Positions 1 through 8,240 of a stretch of 64,000 nt of DNA are shown here, one piece after another. This DNA is from Fictibacillus phosphorivorans (GTDB lineage Bacteria; Bacillota; Bacilli; Bacillales; Fictibacillaceae): positions 94,175-158,174 of the forward strand of contig NZ_VDZU01000002.1 in the NCBI RefSeq assembly GCF_007673525.1, written 5' to 3'. Position 1 is the stretch's first letter, and the number at the start of each line of letters is the position of its first letter. The notes under the pieces were generated by a model. That model was not told the origin of the DNA. It saw only the letters and a list, made by a program, of their open reading frames with translations, and searched no databases. The position numbers and the translations under genes are program-made.

Positions 1-88
1 ATTTTTCATATGGCGCTCGTATTTTTCATATGGCGCTCGTATTTTTCATATGGCGCTCGTATTTTTCATATGGCGCTCGTATTTCATA
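1..88. repeat. Tandem array of a perfect 20-bp unit
   Basis: Four identical head-to-tail copies of ATTTTTCATATGGCGCTCGT fill positions 1-80, followed by a decayed partial copy (ATTTCATA then CTCG). The array starts at the window edge, so it may continue to the left. It lies downstream of the qox operon terminator and overlaps no credible gene. Each unit contains the palindromes CATATG and GGCGC(T)C. Function unknown. Two other intergenic sites here (near 9297-9391 and 21957-22008) have different words with the same 20-bp period. Confidence 0.95.
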
Positions 89-133
89 CTCGCGCCCCTA
101 CCACTCCATTCTTTGCTTCCTTAAGTACCTCAA

Positions 134-175
134 AAAAGCCTCTTGCTAAAGAAATAATCCCTAGCAAGAGGCTTT
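134..175 (-). terminator. Intrinsic terminator of the qox operon
   Basis: A perfect stem, AAAGCCTCTTGCTA against TAGCAAGAGGCTTT around a 13-nt loop, lies just past the qoxD stop codon and is followed by a T-run on the minus strand. Confidence 0.9.
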
Positions 176-189
176 CAAATGTTTAATTA

Positions 190-612
190 TTATTCATGAC
201 TCCCATGTTCACCCGAATCATGCTCACTACCTCCACCATGATTCTCATGGTTTTCAGTCTTCGGTGAGTGCTGGTGCTTATCATGCTTCGCGTGACCTGC
301 TGCCATTACCCAAACAGAACCGATTACGATAACAATCGCAACGAATGCTGCAAATAGGATGTTACCGATCTGTACACGGCTCGTTAAGTTACTCTTCGTC
401 GAGTTCTCTGTTACGTGCATGAACATCAAGAGCTGAAGAGCAGCTTGTAGGAAAGCAAAACCGAAAATGATAATTAAAATCCAAGTCATTGATAGATCTG
501 TTTCAAGCGCAATCCAAAGTGCGAATAGTGTTAGCACGATGGATAACACAAAACCGATTAAATGTTTCCACGGAAAGCCGTGGTGTTCATTAGCTACAGT
601 TTTATTAGCCAT
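190..612 (-). CDS. qoxD: Cytochrome aa3 quinol oxidase subunit IV (QoxD)
   Basis: Small integral membrane subunit of the proton-pumping menaquinol oxidase, thought to help assembly of subunit I. The 140-residue protein has three predicted transmembrane helices (about residues 17-36, 42-64, 81-103) and the typical subunit IV core (FxAIVIVIGSVWVMAA). It is longer than the roughly 124-residue B. subtilis relative because of a polar tail from about residue 107 that is extremely rich in His, Asp and Glu (about eight His). The start overlaps the qoxC stop by 8 nt, indicating translational coupling. It is last in qoxABCD and is followed directly by a terminator. Identification is firm; the role of the tail is unknown. 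Confidence 0.93.
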   Translation of the reverse strand: MANKTVANEHHGFPWKHLIGFVLSIVLTLFALWIALETDLSMTWILIIIFGFAFLQAALQLLMFMHVTENSTKSNLTSRVQIGNILFAAFVAIVIVIGSVWVMAAGHAKHDKHQHSPKTENHENHGGGSEHDSGEHGSHE

Positions 613-1225
613 TATGCATCACCATCCCCATCAGATAAACGGCTGTGAAGATAAAGATCCACACTACGTCTAAGAAGTGCCAGTATAGACTGGTGATGAA
701 AACTTTTGCAGATGTAGCTGGCGTTAGACCGCGCTTAGCTACTTGAATCAAGACCATCGTTACCCAGAAGATACCGAACGTTACGTGAGCACCGTGAGTA
801 CCTACAAGAACGAAGAACCCTGACCATGCTGCACTTGTACCGATATTAGCACCTTCGTGAATGAAGTGTAAGAACTCTTCAATCTCAAAATAAAGGAATC
901 CAAGACCAAGACCTAAAGTGATGGCCATCCAAGTGATCAAACCTTTTACATTTTGACGGCGCATCTCATGAACCGCAAGTCCACAGGTAAAACTACTTGT
1001 TAAGAGCAAGAACGTTTGGATTAACAAACTCTTTACTTCAAATAGCTCACCAGGTGATGGACCATCAGCGATACGATGTTCTAAAACCATATAAGTTGCA
1101 AATAATGTCGCGAACAACGCGATTTCTGCCCCGAGGAAAATCCAGAAACCGAGAATATTTAAACGCCCAGTCTCCGAACGATACTCTAAAGGCGTGTTGG
1201 GGTCGTGTGTTTCTGCATGTGCCAT
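605..1225 (-). CDS. qoxC: Cytochrome aa3 quinol oxidase subunit III (QoxC)
   Basis: Subunit III of the heme-copper menaquinol oxidase, in the cytoplasmic membrane. The 206 residues form the usual five-helix subunit III: a short N-terminal stretch, then helices with WIFLGAEIALFATLFATYMVL, the lipid-pocket region LLTSSFTCGLAVHEM, and the conserved C-terminal HGAHVTFGIFW and YWHFLDVVWIFIFTAVYL signatures. Length matches the QoxC family. It starts 14 nt after the qoxB stop behind AGGAGG-like sequence and overlaps qoxD, so it is part of one operon read leftward from the promoter near 4247-4275. Confidence 0.96.
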   Translation of the reverse strand: MAHAETHDPNTPLEYRSETGRLNILGFWIFLGAEIALFATLFATYMVLEHRIADGPSPGELFEVKSLLIQTFLLLTSSFTCGLAVHEMRRQNVKGLITWMAITLGLGLGFLYFEIEEFLHFIHEGANIGTSAAWSGFFVLVGTHGAHVTFGIFWVTMVLIQVAKRGLTPATSAKVFITSLYWHFLDVVWIFIFTAVYLMGMVMHNG

Positions 1226-1239
1226 TTTTTCACGCCTCC

Positions 1240-3180
1240 TTATTTAGAAATCTTTTCTGTTTCGATTACTTCTTCAACACTTACATAATAACCATCATCA
1301 TACTCGAATGAACGATAGAACAATGTTGCAAACACACCGATCATTCCAGCGATCGCCATCCACATCCAGTCGAACACCATTCCGAATCCGGCAACAAAGA
1401 AGAAGGATGCCATGATGAATGGAACACCAGAGTTACTTGGCATATGAATCGGTTTAATATCTTCAACTTTTAACTTCTCAACTTTTCCAGCTTGCTTCTG
1501 TCTCCAGAAGTGATCAAGACCTGTTACTTCAGGAATCTTAGCAAAGTTATAGAATGGAGGCATTGCTGTAGGCGTAGACCATTCTAAAGTACGGCCATCC
1601 CAAGCATCTCCAGTTGTTTCACGCTTCGCGTAACGGAAGCTGTAGTACATGTTGTAAACAAGGATTAAGAATGCGATCCCCATCATGAATCCACCGATCG
1701 TAGATACCATGTTCAATGGACCCCAGCCAGACTCTTCGCTGTACGTGTAAACACGACGAGGCATACCGTCTAGACCAAGGAAGTATTGTGGGAAGAAACA
1801 TACGTTAAATCCGATTGTGAATACCCAGAAAACCCATTTACCGATACGTTCGTTCAGCTTGTAACCAAACATCTTCGGATACCAGTAGATCAAACCAGCG
1901 AAACAAGCAAATACTGTACCTGCGATCAACACATAGTGGAAGTGAGATACTAGGAAGTATGTGTTGTGGTACTGATAGTCAGCTGCTGCCATGGCTAGCA
2001 TGACACCTGTAACCCCACCGATTACGAAGTTCACGATAAATCCGAGTGACCAAAGCATCGGCGTCGTAAATTGAATCTTACCTCTGTACATCGTAAACAA
2101 CCAGTTAAAGATCTTAACCCCGGTCGGTATACCGATCGCCATCGTTGTGATGGAGAATACAGAGTTAACAAGTGCTCCTGAACCCATCGTAAAGAAGTGA
2201 TGGACCCAAACCAAGAAACTGTATCCTGCGATTAAAAGCATAGACCAGATCATGGCTTTGTAACCAAATAGCGTTTTTCTAGAGAACGTAGAGATAATCT
2301 CTGAGAACATACCGAATGCCGGCAGTATTACGATATATACCTCTGGGTGACCCCATAGCCAGAAAAGGTTCGCCCAAAGCATATCCATTCCTGCTCCTTG
2401 AAGAGTGAAGAAATGGCTGCCGAATAAACGGTCAAATGTCATAAGTGCTAGTGCAACAGTAAGAATCGGGAAAGCGAAAATAATGATAACCATTGTTACA
2501 AGTGATGACCAAGTGAACATTGGCATACGGAACAATGTCATTCCCGGCGCACGCATCTTAAGAATCGTAACTAAGAAGTTAATACCCGTTAAGAGCGTAC
2601 CAATACCTGCAATCTGTAGACCGAGCAGATAATAGTTCTGTCCAGGTCCTGGACTGAGCTCGTTACTCGCAAGCGGCATGTAACTCGTCCAGCCTGCTGA
2701 TGGAGATCCACCGATAACGAATGAGATGTTGAACAACATCGCACCAATAAAGAACGTCCAGAAACTAACTGCGTTTAAATATGGATAAGCTACGTCACGA
2801 GCTCCAATTTGTAATGGAACAACAACGTTAATCAAACCAATCAAGAACGGCATCGCCATGAAGATGATCATGATCGTACCGTGTGTTGTAAAAATTTCGT
2901 TATAGTGCTGTGAATCGAGGAACTTAGCCTCTGGAACCGCTAGCTGTGTACGCATTAAGAGGGCATCTACCCCACCGCGGAACAGCATCAATACAGCGGA
3001 AACGATATACATGATACCTAGTTTTTTATGGTCAACTGTTGTAAGCCATTCGTCCCACAACCATTTCCATTTTTTATATTTAGTAAGATAGAACAGGATA
3101 CCCACCATCGTTAGTACGATGGATACGTCAGCACCATAAATCATCGGGTCGCCTGTTACGAAAAATTCATCCCATTTCAT
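1240..3180 (-). CDS. qoxB: Cytochrome aa3 quinol oxidase subunit I (QoxB)
   Basis: Catalytic subunit that oxidises menaquinol, reduces O2 to water and pumps protons. Its 646 residues match QoxB length. Visible heme-copper oxidase motifs: the heme-a ligand region [12 protein letters not shown], the CuB His and cross-linked Tyr in [15 protein letters not shown], the paired CuB histidines in WVHHFFTMG, and the heme ligands in [10 protein letters not shown]. About 14-15 transmembrane helices are expected. The ATG follows AGAGGAGG by 9 nt. It lies between qoxA and qoxC with short gaps and shares their promoter. Confidence 0.97.
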   Translation of the reverse strand: MKWDEFFVTGDPMIYGADVSIVLTMVGILFYLTKYKKWKWLWDEWLTTVDHKKLGIMYIVSAVLMLFRGGVDALLMRTQLAVPEAKFLDSQHYNEIFTTHGTIMIIFMAMPFLIGLINVVVPLQIGARDVAYPYLNAVSFWTFFIGAMLFNISFVIGGSPSAGWTSYMPLASNELSPGPGQNYYLLGLQIAGIGTLLTGINFLVTILKMRAPGMTLFRMPMFTWSSLVTMVIIIFAFPILTVALALMTFDRLFGSHFFTLQGAGMDMLWANLFWLWGHPEVYIVILPAFGMFSEIISTFSRKTLFGYKAMIWSMLLIAGYSFLVWVHHFFTMGSGALVNSVFSITTMAIGIPTGVKIFNWLFTMYRGKIQFTTPMLWSLGFIVNFVIGGVTGVMLAMAAADYQYHNTYFLVSHFHYVLIAGTVFACFAGLIYWYPKMFGYKLNERIGKWVFWVFTIGFNVCFFPQYFLGLDGMPRRVYTYSEESGWGPLNMVSTIGGFMMGIAFLILVYNMYYSFRYAKRETTGDAWDGRTLEWSTPTAMPPFYNFAKIPEVTGLDHFWRQKQAGKVEKLKVEDIKPIHMPSNSGVPFIMASFFFVAGFGMVFDWMWMAIAGMIGVFATLFYRSFEYDDGYYVSVEEVIETEKISK

Positions 3181-3198
3181 ATTGAAATGCCTCCTCTG

Positions 3199-4176
3199 TT
3201 AATGGGCATGAGAATCCCCATGAGACTCTGATTCAGATTCTTCTAGCTTCTTCATCTCTTCTTCACGCTTCTTCTTTTCTTCCTTCGCTGCTCTTGAGTG
3301 AGGAATCTTCTCTTCATAACCCAAACGTTCGCGAGCATCTAACGCGTATTCAGCGTTTGTAGCATGGTCTACCCAATCTAAGTGAGTAGAAGAGAAAGTC
3401 ATTTCTTTCACATGACCAGGAAGCATCAGCTTGTCATACTGCCCCTTCGAAAGCTCAGGAGCATCAGCTTTTGTTTCGCTCGCCCATTTTTCGAACTCTG
3501 CATCGGACATTGCCATCACATCAAACGTATGATTAGTAAATCCTTCACCAGTAAAGTTGGAGTTACGTCCTTCATACGTCCCTTGCTCGTCAGCTTGCAG
3601 GTAAAGCTCTGTCTCCATGCCAGCCATCGCATATTTCTGACCACCTAATTGAGGTACCCAGAACGATGCCATCGAATCAGCTGAAGTCAGCTTGAACAAA
3701 ACAGGTCGATCTTCAGGAATATGAAGATAGTTAACTGTTTCAATATCTTGCTCTGGATATGAAAACACCCATTTCCAGTTTACAGATGTTGCATGGATCA
3801 CCAATGGCTTTTGATCTTTTGACTTTTCAGGAGGTCCTTCAAGAGAATAGATACTCTTTACCGTTGGAATCGCTAATGCAATAACGATGATGATAGGAAT
3901 GATCCACCAAATCGTTTCAAGAAGATGACTTCCTTCATTATCAGGATCATAGCCTTTATGGTTTTTGCGATCACGATATTTATAAACAATAAAAGCAGTA
4001 AGTGCGTAAACAACTATTAGGATAAATAACATAAACCAGATGGAATACATGATCAGATCCCTCTGTTCTGCTCCTACAGGTCCTTTTGGATCTAAAACAA
4101 TCATATCGCTGCAGCCGCTAAGCATAAATACGGCCATCAATAACCCGAATGTAAAAAACGGCTTAAACCGTCGCAT
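3199..4176 (-). CDS. qoxA: Cytochrome aa3 quinol oxidase subunit II (QoxA), lipoprotein
   Basis: Subunit II of the menaquinol oxidase, anchored at the outer face of the membrane. The chosen ATG at 4176 follows AAAGGAAGGTGG; an in-frame upstream extension to 4212 has no better site. The 325-residue protein has a lipoprotein signal (LLMAVFMLSGC), two transmembrane helices (WFMLFILIVVYALTAF and LLETIWWIIPIIIVIALAIP) and a cupredoxin domain lacking the CuA Cys/His set, as expected for a quinol rather than cytochrome c oxidase. The tail is a charged Lys/Glu segment ending in a His cluster (HGDSHAH). First gene of the operon. Confidence 0.95.
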   Translation of the reverse strand: MRRFKPFFTFGLLMAVFMLSGCSDMIVLDPKGPVGAEQRDLIMYSIWFMLFILIVVYALTAFIVYKYRDRKNHKGYDPDNEGSHLLETIWWIIPIIIVIALAIPTVKSIYSLEGPPEKSKDQKPLVIHATSVNWKWVFSYPEQDIETVNYLHIPEDRPVLFKLTSADSMASFWVPQLGGQKYAMAGMETELYLQADEQGTYEGRNSNFTGEGFTNHTFDVMAMSDAEFEKWASETKADAPELSKGQYDKLMLPGHVKEMTFSSTHLDWVDHATNAEYALDARERLGYEEKIPHSRAAKEEKKKREEEMKKLEESESESHGDSHAH

Positions 4177-4246
4177 CACCAGGTCCACCTTCCTTTCTCT
4201 ATTTACAAGCATTTACTTTTGCCTAATAAAAAACGAACCAAGAGTG

Positions 4247-4275
4247 ATTATAGAGCATTGTGAATTAAATCACAA
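4247..4275 (-). promoter_or_regulatory. qox promoter with overlapping Rex/Fnr-type operator
   Basis: Read leftward, TTGTGA (4270-4275), 17 nt, TATAAT (4247-4252) forms a good sigma-A promoter about 70 nt before qoxA. The palindrome TTGTGAATTAAATCACAA (4258-4275) contains the -35 hexamer and most of the spacer. It fits the Rex consensus (TTGTGA-N6-TCACAA) and also TGTGA-N6-TCACA, the Bacillus Fnr type. The overlap favours repression, as with Rex binding when NADH is low. Which protein binds is inferred. Confidence 0.75.
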
Positions 4276-4540
4276 TTTAAAACATAGGCAAAAATTTAAA
4301 TGACAAAAACCTTTGCTTTCATAGTACCAGAATCCTAATAAATGTGACTCTATCCACAACAAATGTCACGATTACTTCAAATAAAGCTCACAACTTTATC
4401 ACAGTTTCGACATAGAATGTTCACGATTTTGGAAGAGACTTCTTCCATTGGTAAACAGTCTTGAGCTTTTTAAAAGTTCAGTTTTTACTTTTTACCCTAA
4501 AACCAACCAACATACACCTGCCTATGTAATTTTTTCAAAT
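4276..4540 (-). promoter_or_regulatory. Upstream region of qox with a second degenerate Rex-like box
   Basis: This non-coding AT-rich stretch holds a second 18-bp half-conserved palindrome, ATGTGA-CTCTAT-CCACAA, at 4342-4359. It is 84 bp from the promoter box, close to eight helical turns. Further TGTGA words lie at about 4395-4410, two on the minus strand spaced 11 bp. They may be accessory sites for the same regulator. No gene is supported here. Confidence 0.4.
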
Positions 4541-4542
4541 AA

Positions 4543-4577
4543 AAAACGACCTTGCCTGTATAAGACAAGATCGTTAT
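4543..4577 (-). terminator. Terminator after tcyP
   Basis: AACGATCTTG and CAAGGTCGTT pair (one G-U) around a loop, followed on the minus strand by TTTTTT, just beyond the tcyP stop codon. Confidence 0.8.
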
Positions 4578-4587
4578 TATTTTACTT

Positions 4588-5976
4588 TTATGCGCTTACT
4601 TCAACTTGATTTTCGGTATCATTATAAACATTCGTATCGAGCTGATTCTGCACCTTACTTGTTAAAAGTCCAGAAGTCATCGAACCACTTACGTTAACAG
4701 CGGTACGACCCATGTCGATTAATGGCTCAACAGAGATCAATAGACCTGCTAAAGCGATAGGAAGATCCATTGCGGAAAGTACCAGGATCGCCGCAAACGT
4801 CGCTCCGCCTCCAACACCTGCTACACCAAATGAACTTAGTGCTACAACTACCACCAGCGTCAACAAGAACGATGGAGACAACGGATCGATTCCGACTGTT
4901 GGAGCGATCATGACCGCAAGCATCGCCGGATAAATTCCAGCACATCCGTTTTGTCCGATCGAAAGACCGAATGAACCTGAGAAGTTTGCGATTCCGTCAG
5001 GTACACCCATGCTCTTTTGCGTACGAATATTTAAAGGAAGTGCGCCTGCACTCGTACGAGATGTGAAAGCAAAGGATAATACCGGGAATGATTTCTTCAT
5101 ATAAGTAATTGGATTCAAACCTGCAAATGTTAAAAGCAACAAGTGAATTCCGAACATGATCAGCAATGCTACATATGAAGCAATTACGAACTTACCGAGT
5201 TTTGCGATTGCATCCATATCACTTAGTGCAACTGTTTTCGTCATTAGAGCGAGAACCCCATATGGAGTTAGACGAAGAATCAACGTTACTACTCGCATGA
5301 TGACTGCATAAAACGCATCAACAATTTTAGCAAAAAGCTCTGCATGCTCCTCTTGCTTGCGTTTGACTCCAAGATAAGCCACGCCCAAGAATGCAGCAAA
5401 GATAACGACAGCGATCGTCGAGGTCGGACGAGCTCCTGTGAAATCTAAGAATGGGTTAGCTGGTAATAATGAAAGAACCTGTTGTGGAAGCGTAAGATCT
5501 TTCACTTCAGCAAACGTTCCTTCCATCTGCTCACCGCGCGCTGTTTCTGCATCTCCTTGCTCGATCTGAACAGCTTCGAGATCAAAAACTGTTGAAGTTG
5601 CAATTCCGACAACCGCGGCAATTGCAGTTGTACCTATTAAGATTCCTATGATCAATCCACTAAGTTTTCCGATGTTACCTTTTAAGTTCAGACGCGTAAA
5701 CGCTGAAAGGATCGAAATAAATACGAGTGGAACAACGATCATTTTTAAGAACGTTACATAACCACCGCCGACTAGATTGAACCAGTCAGTCGATTTAGCT
5801 GCTACCTCAGAGTCAGCTCCATACCCGTACTGAAGTCCAAGTCCGAACAAAATCCCTAGACCAAGACCCGTAAAAACACGCTTAGAGAATGAAACGTGCT
5901 TTTTTTGCATGTAATACAAAACACCCAATAGTATAAGCATAATTGCAATATTCGATAAAACTAAACCAGTAGTCAC
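4588..5976 (-). CDS. tcyP: L-cystine sodium symporter (TcyP-type, dicarboxylate/amino acid:cation symporter family)
   Basis: Secondary transporter predicted to import L-cystine. The 462 residues closely resemble B. subtilis TcyP (YhcL) in length and in signature blocks: N-terminal LYYMQKKHVSFSKRVFTGLG, the internal NPFLDFTGARPTSTIAVVIFAAF, the re-entrant serine-rich loop FTSRTSAGALPLNI, and GQNGCAGIYPAML and GVAGVGGGATFAAILVLS in the substrate and cation site. Translation begins at GTG (5974-5976) behind AAAGGGGGG. It stands alone between a terminator and its own promoter. CymR or S-box control is known for relatives, but I see neither an S-box nor a clear CymR site. Confidence 0.9.
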   Translation of the reverse strand: MTTGLVLSNIAIMLILLGVLYYMQKKHVSFSKRVFTGLGLGILFGLGLQYGYGADSEVAAKSTDWFNLVGGGYVTFLKMIVVPLVFISILSAFTRLNLKGNIGKLSGLIIGILIGTTAIAAVVGIATSTVFDLEAVQIEQGDAETARGEQMEGTFAEVKDLTLPQQVLSLLPANPFLDFTGARPTSTIAVVIFAAFLGVAYLGVKRKQEEHAELFAKIVDAFYAVIMRVVTLILRLTPYGVLALMTKTVALSDMDAIAKLGKFVIASYVALLIMFGIHLLLLTFAGLNPITYMKKSFPVLSFAFTSRTSAGALPLNIRTQKSMGVPDGIANFSGSFGLSIGQNGCAGIYPAMLAVMIAPTVGIDPLSPSFLLTLVVVVALSSFGVAGVGGGATFAAILVLSAMDLPIALAGLLISVEPLIDMGRTAVNVSGSMTSGLLTSKVQNQLDTNVYNDTENQVEVSA

Positions 5977-6005
5977 CTACAAGCCCCCCTTTAGTTAACT
6001 AAATT

Positions 6006-6034
6006 AAATTAATACAATTAAACCCATCTGTCAA
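6006..6034 (-). promoter_or_regulatory. Probable tcyP promoter
   Basis: TTGACA (6029-6034), 17 nt, then TAATTT (6006-6011) read leftward, 30 nt before the GTG start. The -35 is perfect; the -10 is weak, which would suit an activated or tightly regulated promoter. Confidence 0.5.
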
Positions 6035-6268
6035 GTAGGGATTACCAGTAGAACGTTTTTTGGCTGCCACCTCCTCACACAAAAAAAGACAAGCTTTTAA
6101 TAAGAGTAAGCCCATCATTAGTGTGTTTATGCCGTAGTCACAGGTGAAATATTTAGTTGTGATACAGATATATTCAACTTAAAACTAAGATATGCTTGTT
6201 TTTGTAACAAATTCTTATGACTTGGTACTAGAATGAATCTCGACGGTGTCATATCCATGATGAAATGA
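6035..6268. other. Intergenic region between tcyP and the small forespore gene
   Basis: About 230 nt without a supported gene. It is AT-rich and contains scattered short repeats but no riboswitch fold or terminator that I can recognise. Confidence 0.5.
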
Positions 6269-6299
6269 TTCATAAATACATCTGTATGTGGGCAAAATA
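6269..6299 (+). promoter_or_regulatory. Candidate sigma-F/sigma-G (forespore) promoter
   Basis: TTCATA (6269-6274), 15 nt, then GGGCAAAATA (6290-6299). The second element matches the forespore -10 pattern GGnnAnAMTn exactly and the first matches the -35 pattern wGCATA at five of six positions. Transcription would begin near 6306, just before the GAGGAG ribosome site of the small gene. Confidence 0.5.
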
Positions 6300-6328
6300 A
6301 ACTTTAAAGAGATTGAGGAGTGAAAAAT

Positions 6329-6490
6329 ATGGCACGCGGAAAATCGTTCGAACATAAAAAACAAGGTCATCCGGGAAGATTTCCTGATAATACCCTTCAG
6401 AATCGATTGGTTGAAAAGTCGGATGAAACAGATTCAGTGAACCTTGCAACAAAAGAAGCATTTAAGAACCGAACTGGTGAGCAAGAATAG
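6329..6490 (+). CDS. Small hydrophilic protein, possibly spore-associated
   Basis: A 53-residue gene, supported by a strong GAGGAG site at 6315-6320, an ATG 8 nt later, a terminator 12 nt after the stop and a forespore-type promoter upstream. The protein begins MARGKSFEHKKQGHPGRFPD. It is charged, low in hydrophobic residues and has no membrane segment, signal peptide or Cys. Size and composition resemble minor small acid-soluble spore proteins, but I do not recognise a specific family. If the promoter is correct, it is made in the developing spore. Confidence 0.7.
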   Translation: MARGKSFEHKKQGHPGRFPDNTLQNRLVEKSDETDSVNLATKEAFKNRTGEQE

Positions 6491-6501
6491 ATGACGATCA
6501 T

Positions 6502-6541
6502 GGCACTCTTGGAAAATCTTCCATGGGTGCTTTTTCTTTTT
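6502..6541 (+). terminator. Terminator of the small spore-type gene
   Basis: GGCACTCTTGGAA pairs with TTCCATGGGTGC (G-U and two mismatched positions) and is followed by TTTTTCTTTTTT. Confidence 0.75.
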
Positions 6542-6561
6542 TAAGATTACGTATGCACCTA

Positions 6562-6591
6562 TTGAGTTCCTTCCCCATTCAATACTATAAT
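6562..6591 (+). promoter_or_regulatory. Sigma-A promoter of yfmM
   Basis: TTGAGT (6562-6567), 18 nt, TATAAT (6586-6591), 40 nt before the yfmM start codon. Confidence 0.7.
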
Positions 6592-6631
6592 CAAGAGGGT
6601 ACAAATTACTGACAGAAAAGGTGTTATATAG

Positions 6632-8188
6632 ATGAGTATTTTAACGGTGCAAGGCTTAAGCCATGGTTTTGGCGATCGTGCCATATTTAATGATGTTTCC
6701 TTCCGCCTGCTTAAAGGTGAGCACATCGGATTGATCGGTGCTAATGGTGAAGGTAAATCAACATTTATGAATATTATTACAGGCAAACTAAAGCCTGATG
6801 AAGGTAAAGTAGAATGGGCTAAAAAGGTACGTGTCGGCTATCTTGATCAGCACACGGTCCTACAAAAAGGCATGTCGATCCGCGATGTGTTGAAGAGCGC
6901 GTTTCAATACTTGCTTGATATGGAAAACGAAATGAACAGCATGTACGAAAAAATGGGTGAAGCGACACCTGAAGAGCTTGAAAAGATGCTTGAAGATGTT
7001 GGTGTCATTCAAGATACATTAACGAACAACGACTTTTACGTGATCGATGCAAAAGTTGAAGAGATCGCGCGTGGACTTGGTCTTGATGATATCGGTTTAG
7101 ACCGTGACGTACACGATCTAAGTGGTGGGCAGCGTACGAAAGTATTGCTTGCTAAGCTTTTATTAGAAAAGCCAGAGATCTTATTGCTGGATGAGCCGAC
7201 AAACTATCTGGATGAACAGCATATCGAGTGGCTGAAACGCTATCTGCAGGAGTACGAAAATGCGTTCATCTTAATCTCGCATGATATTCCTTTCTTAAAC
7301 AGCGTTATCAACTTAATCTATCACATGGAAAATCAAGAGTTAAACCGTTATGTTGGAGATTACGACCACTTTAAATCTGTCCATGAGATGAAAAAATCTC
7401 AGTTGGAAGCAGCATTTAAACGTCAACAGCAAGAGATTGCCGGATTGAAGGATTTCGTTGCACGTAACAAAGCACGTGTTTCCACTCGAAACATGGCCAT
7501 GTCCCGACAAAAGAAACTTGATAAGATGGATGTTATTGAACTCGCTAAAGAAAAACCAAAGCCGGAGTTCAATTTTAAAGAAGCGCGCACACCAAGCAAA
7601 CTGATCTTTGAAACGAAAGATCTTGTTATCGGATATGACGAACCACTTTCTAAACCGTTGAACCTGCGTATGGAACGCGGTCAAAAAATTGCTTTAGTCG
7701 GTGCGAACGGTATCGGTAAAACAACTTTACTTCGCAGCATCCTTGGTGAGATCACCCCTGTTTCAGGTTCCGTTGAGCGCGGTGAAAACCTAGAGATCGG
7801 TTATTTCGAGCAAGAAGTGAAGTCAGCGAACTATAATACATGTATCGATGAAATCTGGAGTGAATTTCCTGGTTTCTCACATCATGAGGTTCGTGCTGCT
7901 CTCGCGAAGTGTGGCCTAACGACTAAACACATCGAGAGTAAAGTTGAAGTACTAAGTGGTGGTGAAAAGGCGAAGGTTCGTCTATGTAAGCTAATCAACC
8001 ACGAAAACAATGTTCTTGTTCTCGATGAGCCAACAAACCACTTAGACGTAGAAGCAAAAGACGAGTTAATGCGTGCATTGAAGGCTTTCAAAGGCAGTGT
8101 ACTGTTGATTTCCCATGAACCTGAATTTTATAAAGAAGTTGCAAATGACGTCTGGAACTGTGAAAGCTGGACGACGAAAGTGTTTTAA
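6632..8188 (+). CDS. yfmM: ABC-F family ATPase, YfmM type
   Basis: Cytosolic ABC-F protein with two nucleotide-binding domains and no membrane part; the family acts on ribosomes during translation. Its 518 residues equal B. subtilis YfmM in length and agree in long blocks. Domain 1 has Walker A GANGEGKST (36-44), signature LSGGQ (163-167) and LLLDEPT (184-190). The interdomain linker, about 245-320, contains VARNKARVSTRNMAMSRQKKLDKMD. Domain 2 has Walker A GANGIGKTT (357-365), LSGGE and LVLDEPTNHLD. A short arm suggests a ribosome maintenance role more than antibiotic resistance, but that is inference. Single-gene unit with its own promoter and terminator. Confidence 0.92.
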   Translation: MSILTVQGLSHGFGDRAIFNDVSFRLLKGEHIGLIGANGEGKSTFMNIITGKLKPDEGKVEWAKKVRVGYLDQHTVLQKGMSIRDVLKSAFQYLLDMENEMNSMYEKMGEATPEELEKMLEDVGVIQDTLTNNDFYVIDAKVEEIARGLGLDDIGLDRDVHDLSGGQRTKVLLAKLLLEKPEILLLDEPTNYLDEQHIEWLKRYLQEYENAFILISHDIPFLNSVINLIYHMENQELNRYVGDYDHFKSVHEMKKSQLEAAFKRQQQEIAGLKDFVARNKARVSTRNMAMSRQKKLDKMDVIELAKEKPKPEFNFKEARTPSKLIFETKDLVIGYDEPLSKPLNLRMERGQKIALVGANGIGKTTLLRSILGEITPVSGSVERGENLEIGYFEQEVKSANYNTCIDEIWSEFPGFSHHEVRAALAKCGLTTKHIESKVEVLSGGEKAKVRLCKLINHENNVLVLDEPTNHLDVEAKDELMRALKAFKGSVLLISHEPEFYKEVANDVWNCESWTTKVF

Positions 8189-8203
8189 GTAAATCTGTTT
8201 GCT

Positions 8204-8234
8204 AGCCCTCATCTTTGGATGGGGGTTTTTTATT
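8204..8234 (+). terminator. Terminator after yfmM
   Basis: CCCTCATC and GATGGGGG pair around TTTG, followed by TTTTTTATTT. Confidence 0.85.
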
Positions 8235-8240
8235 TGGGAG

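Noticed and set aside
1..88. CRISPR array
   Set aside because: Units of 20 bp are contiguous and identical with no unique spacers, and no cas gene is present in the window.
4588..5976. C4-dicarboxylate or glutamate transporter (DctA/GltP)
   Set aside because: The sequence pattern and length match TcyP-type cystine transporters better, including NPFLDFTGARPTSTI and GQNGCAGIYPAML.
6632..8188. Antibiotic-resistance ABC-F protein (Vga/Msr/Optr type)
   Set aside because: The interdomain linker is short and the sequence follows housekeeping YfmM throughout.
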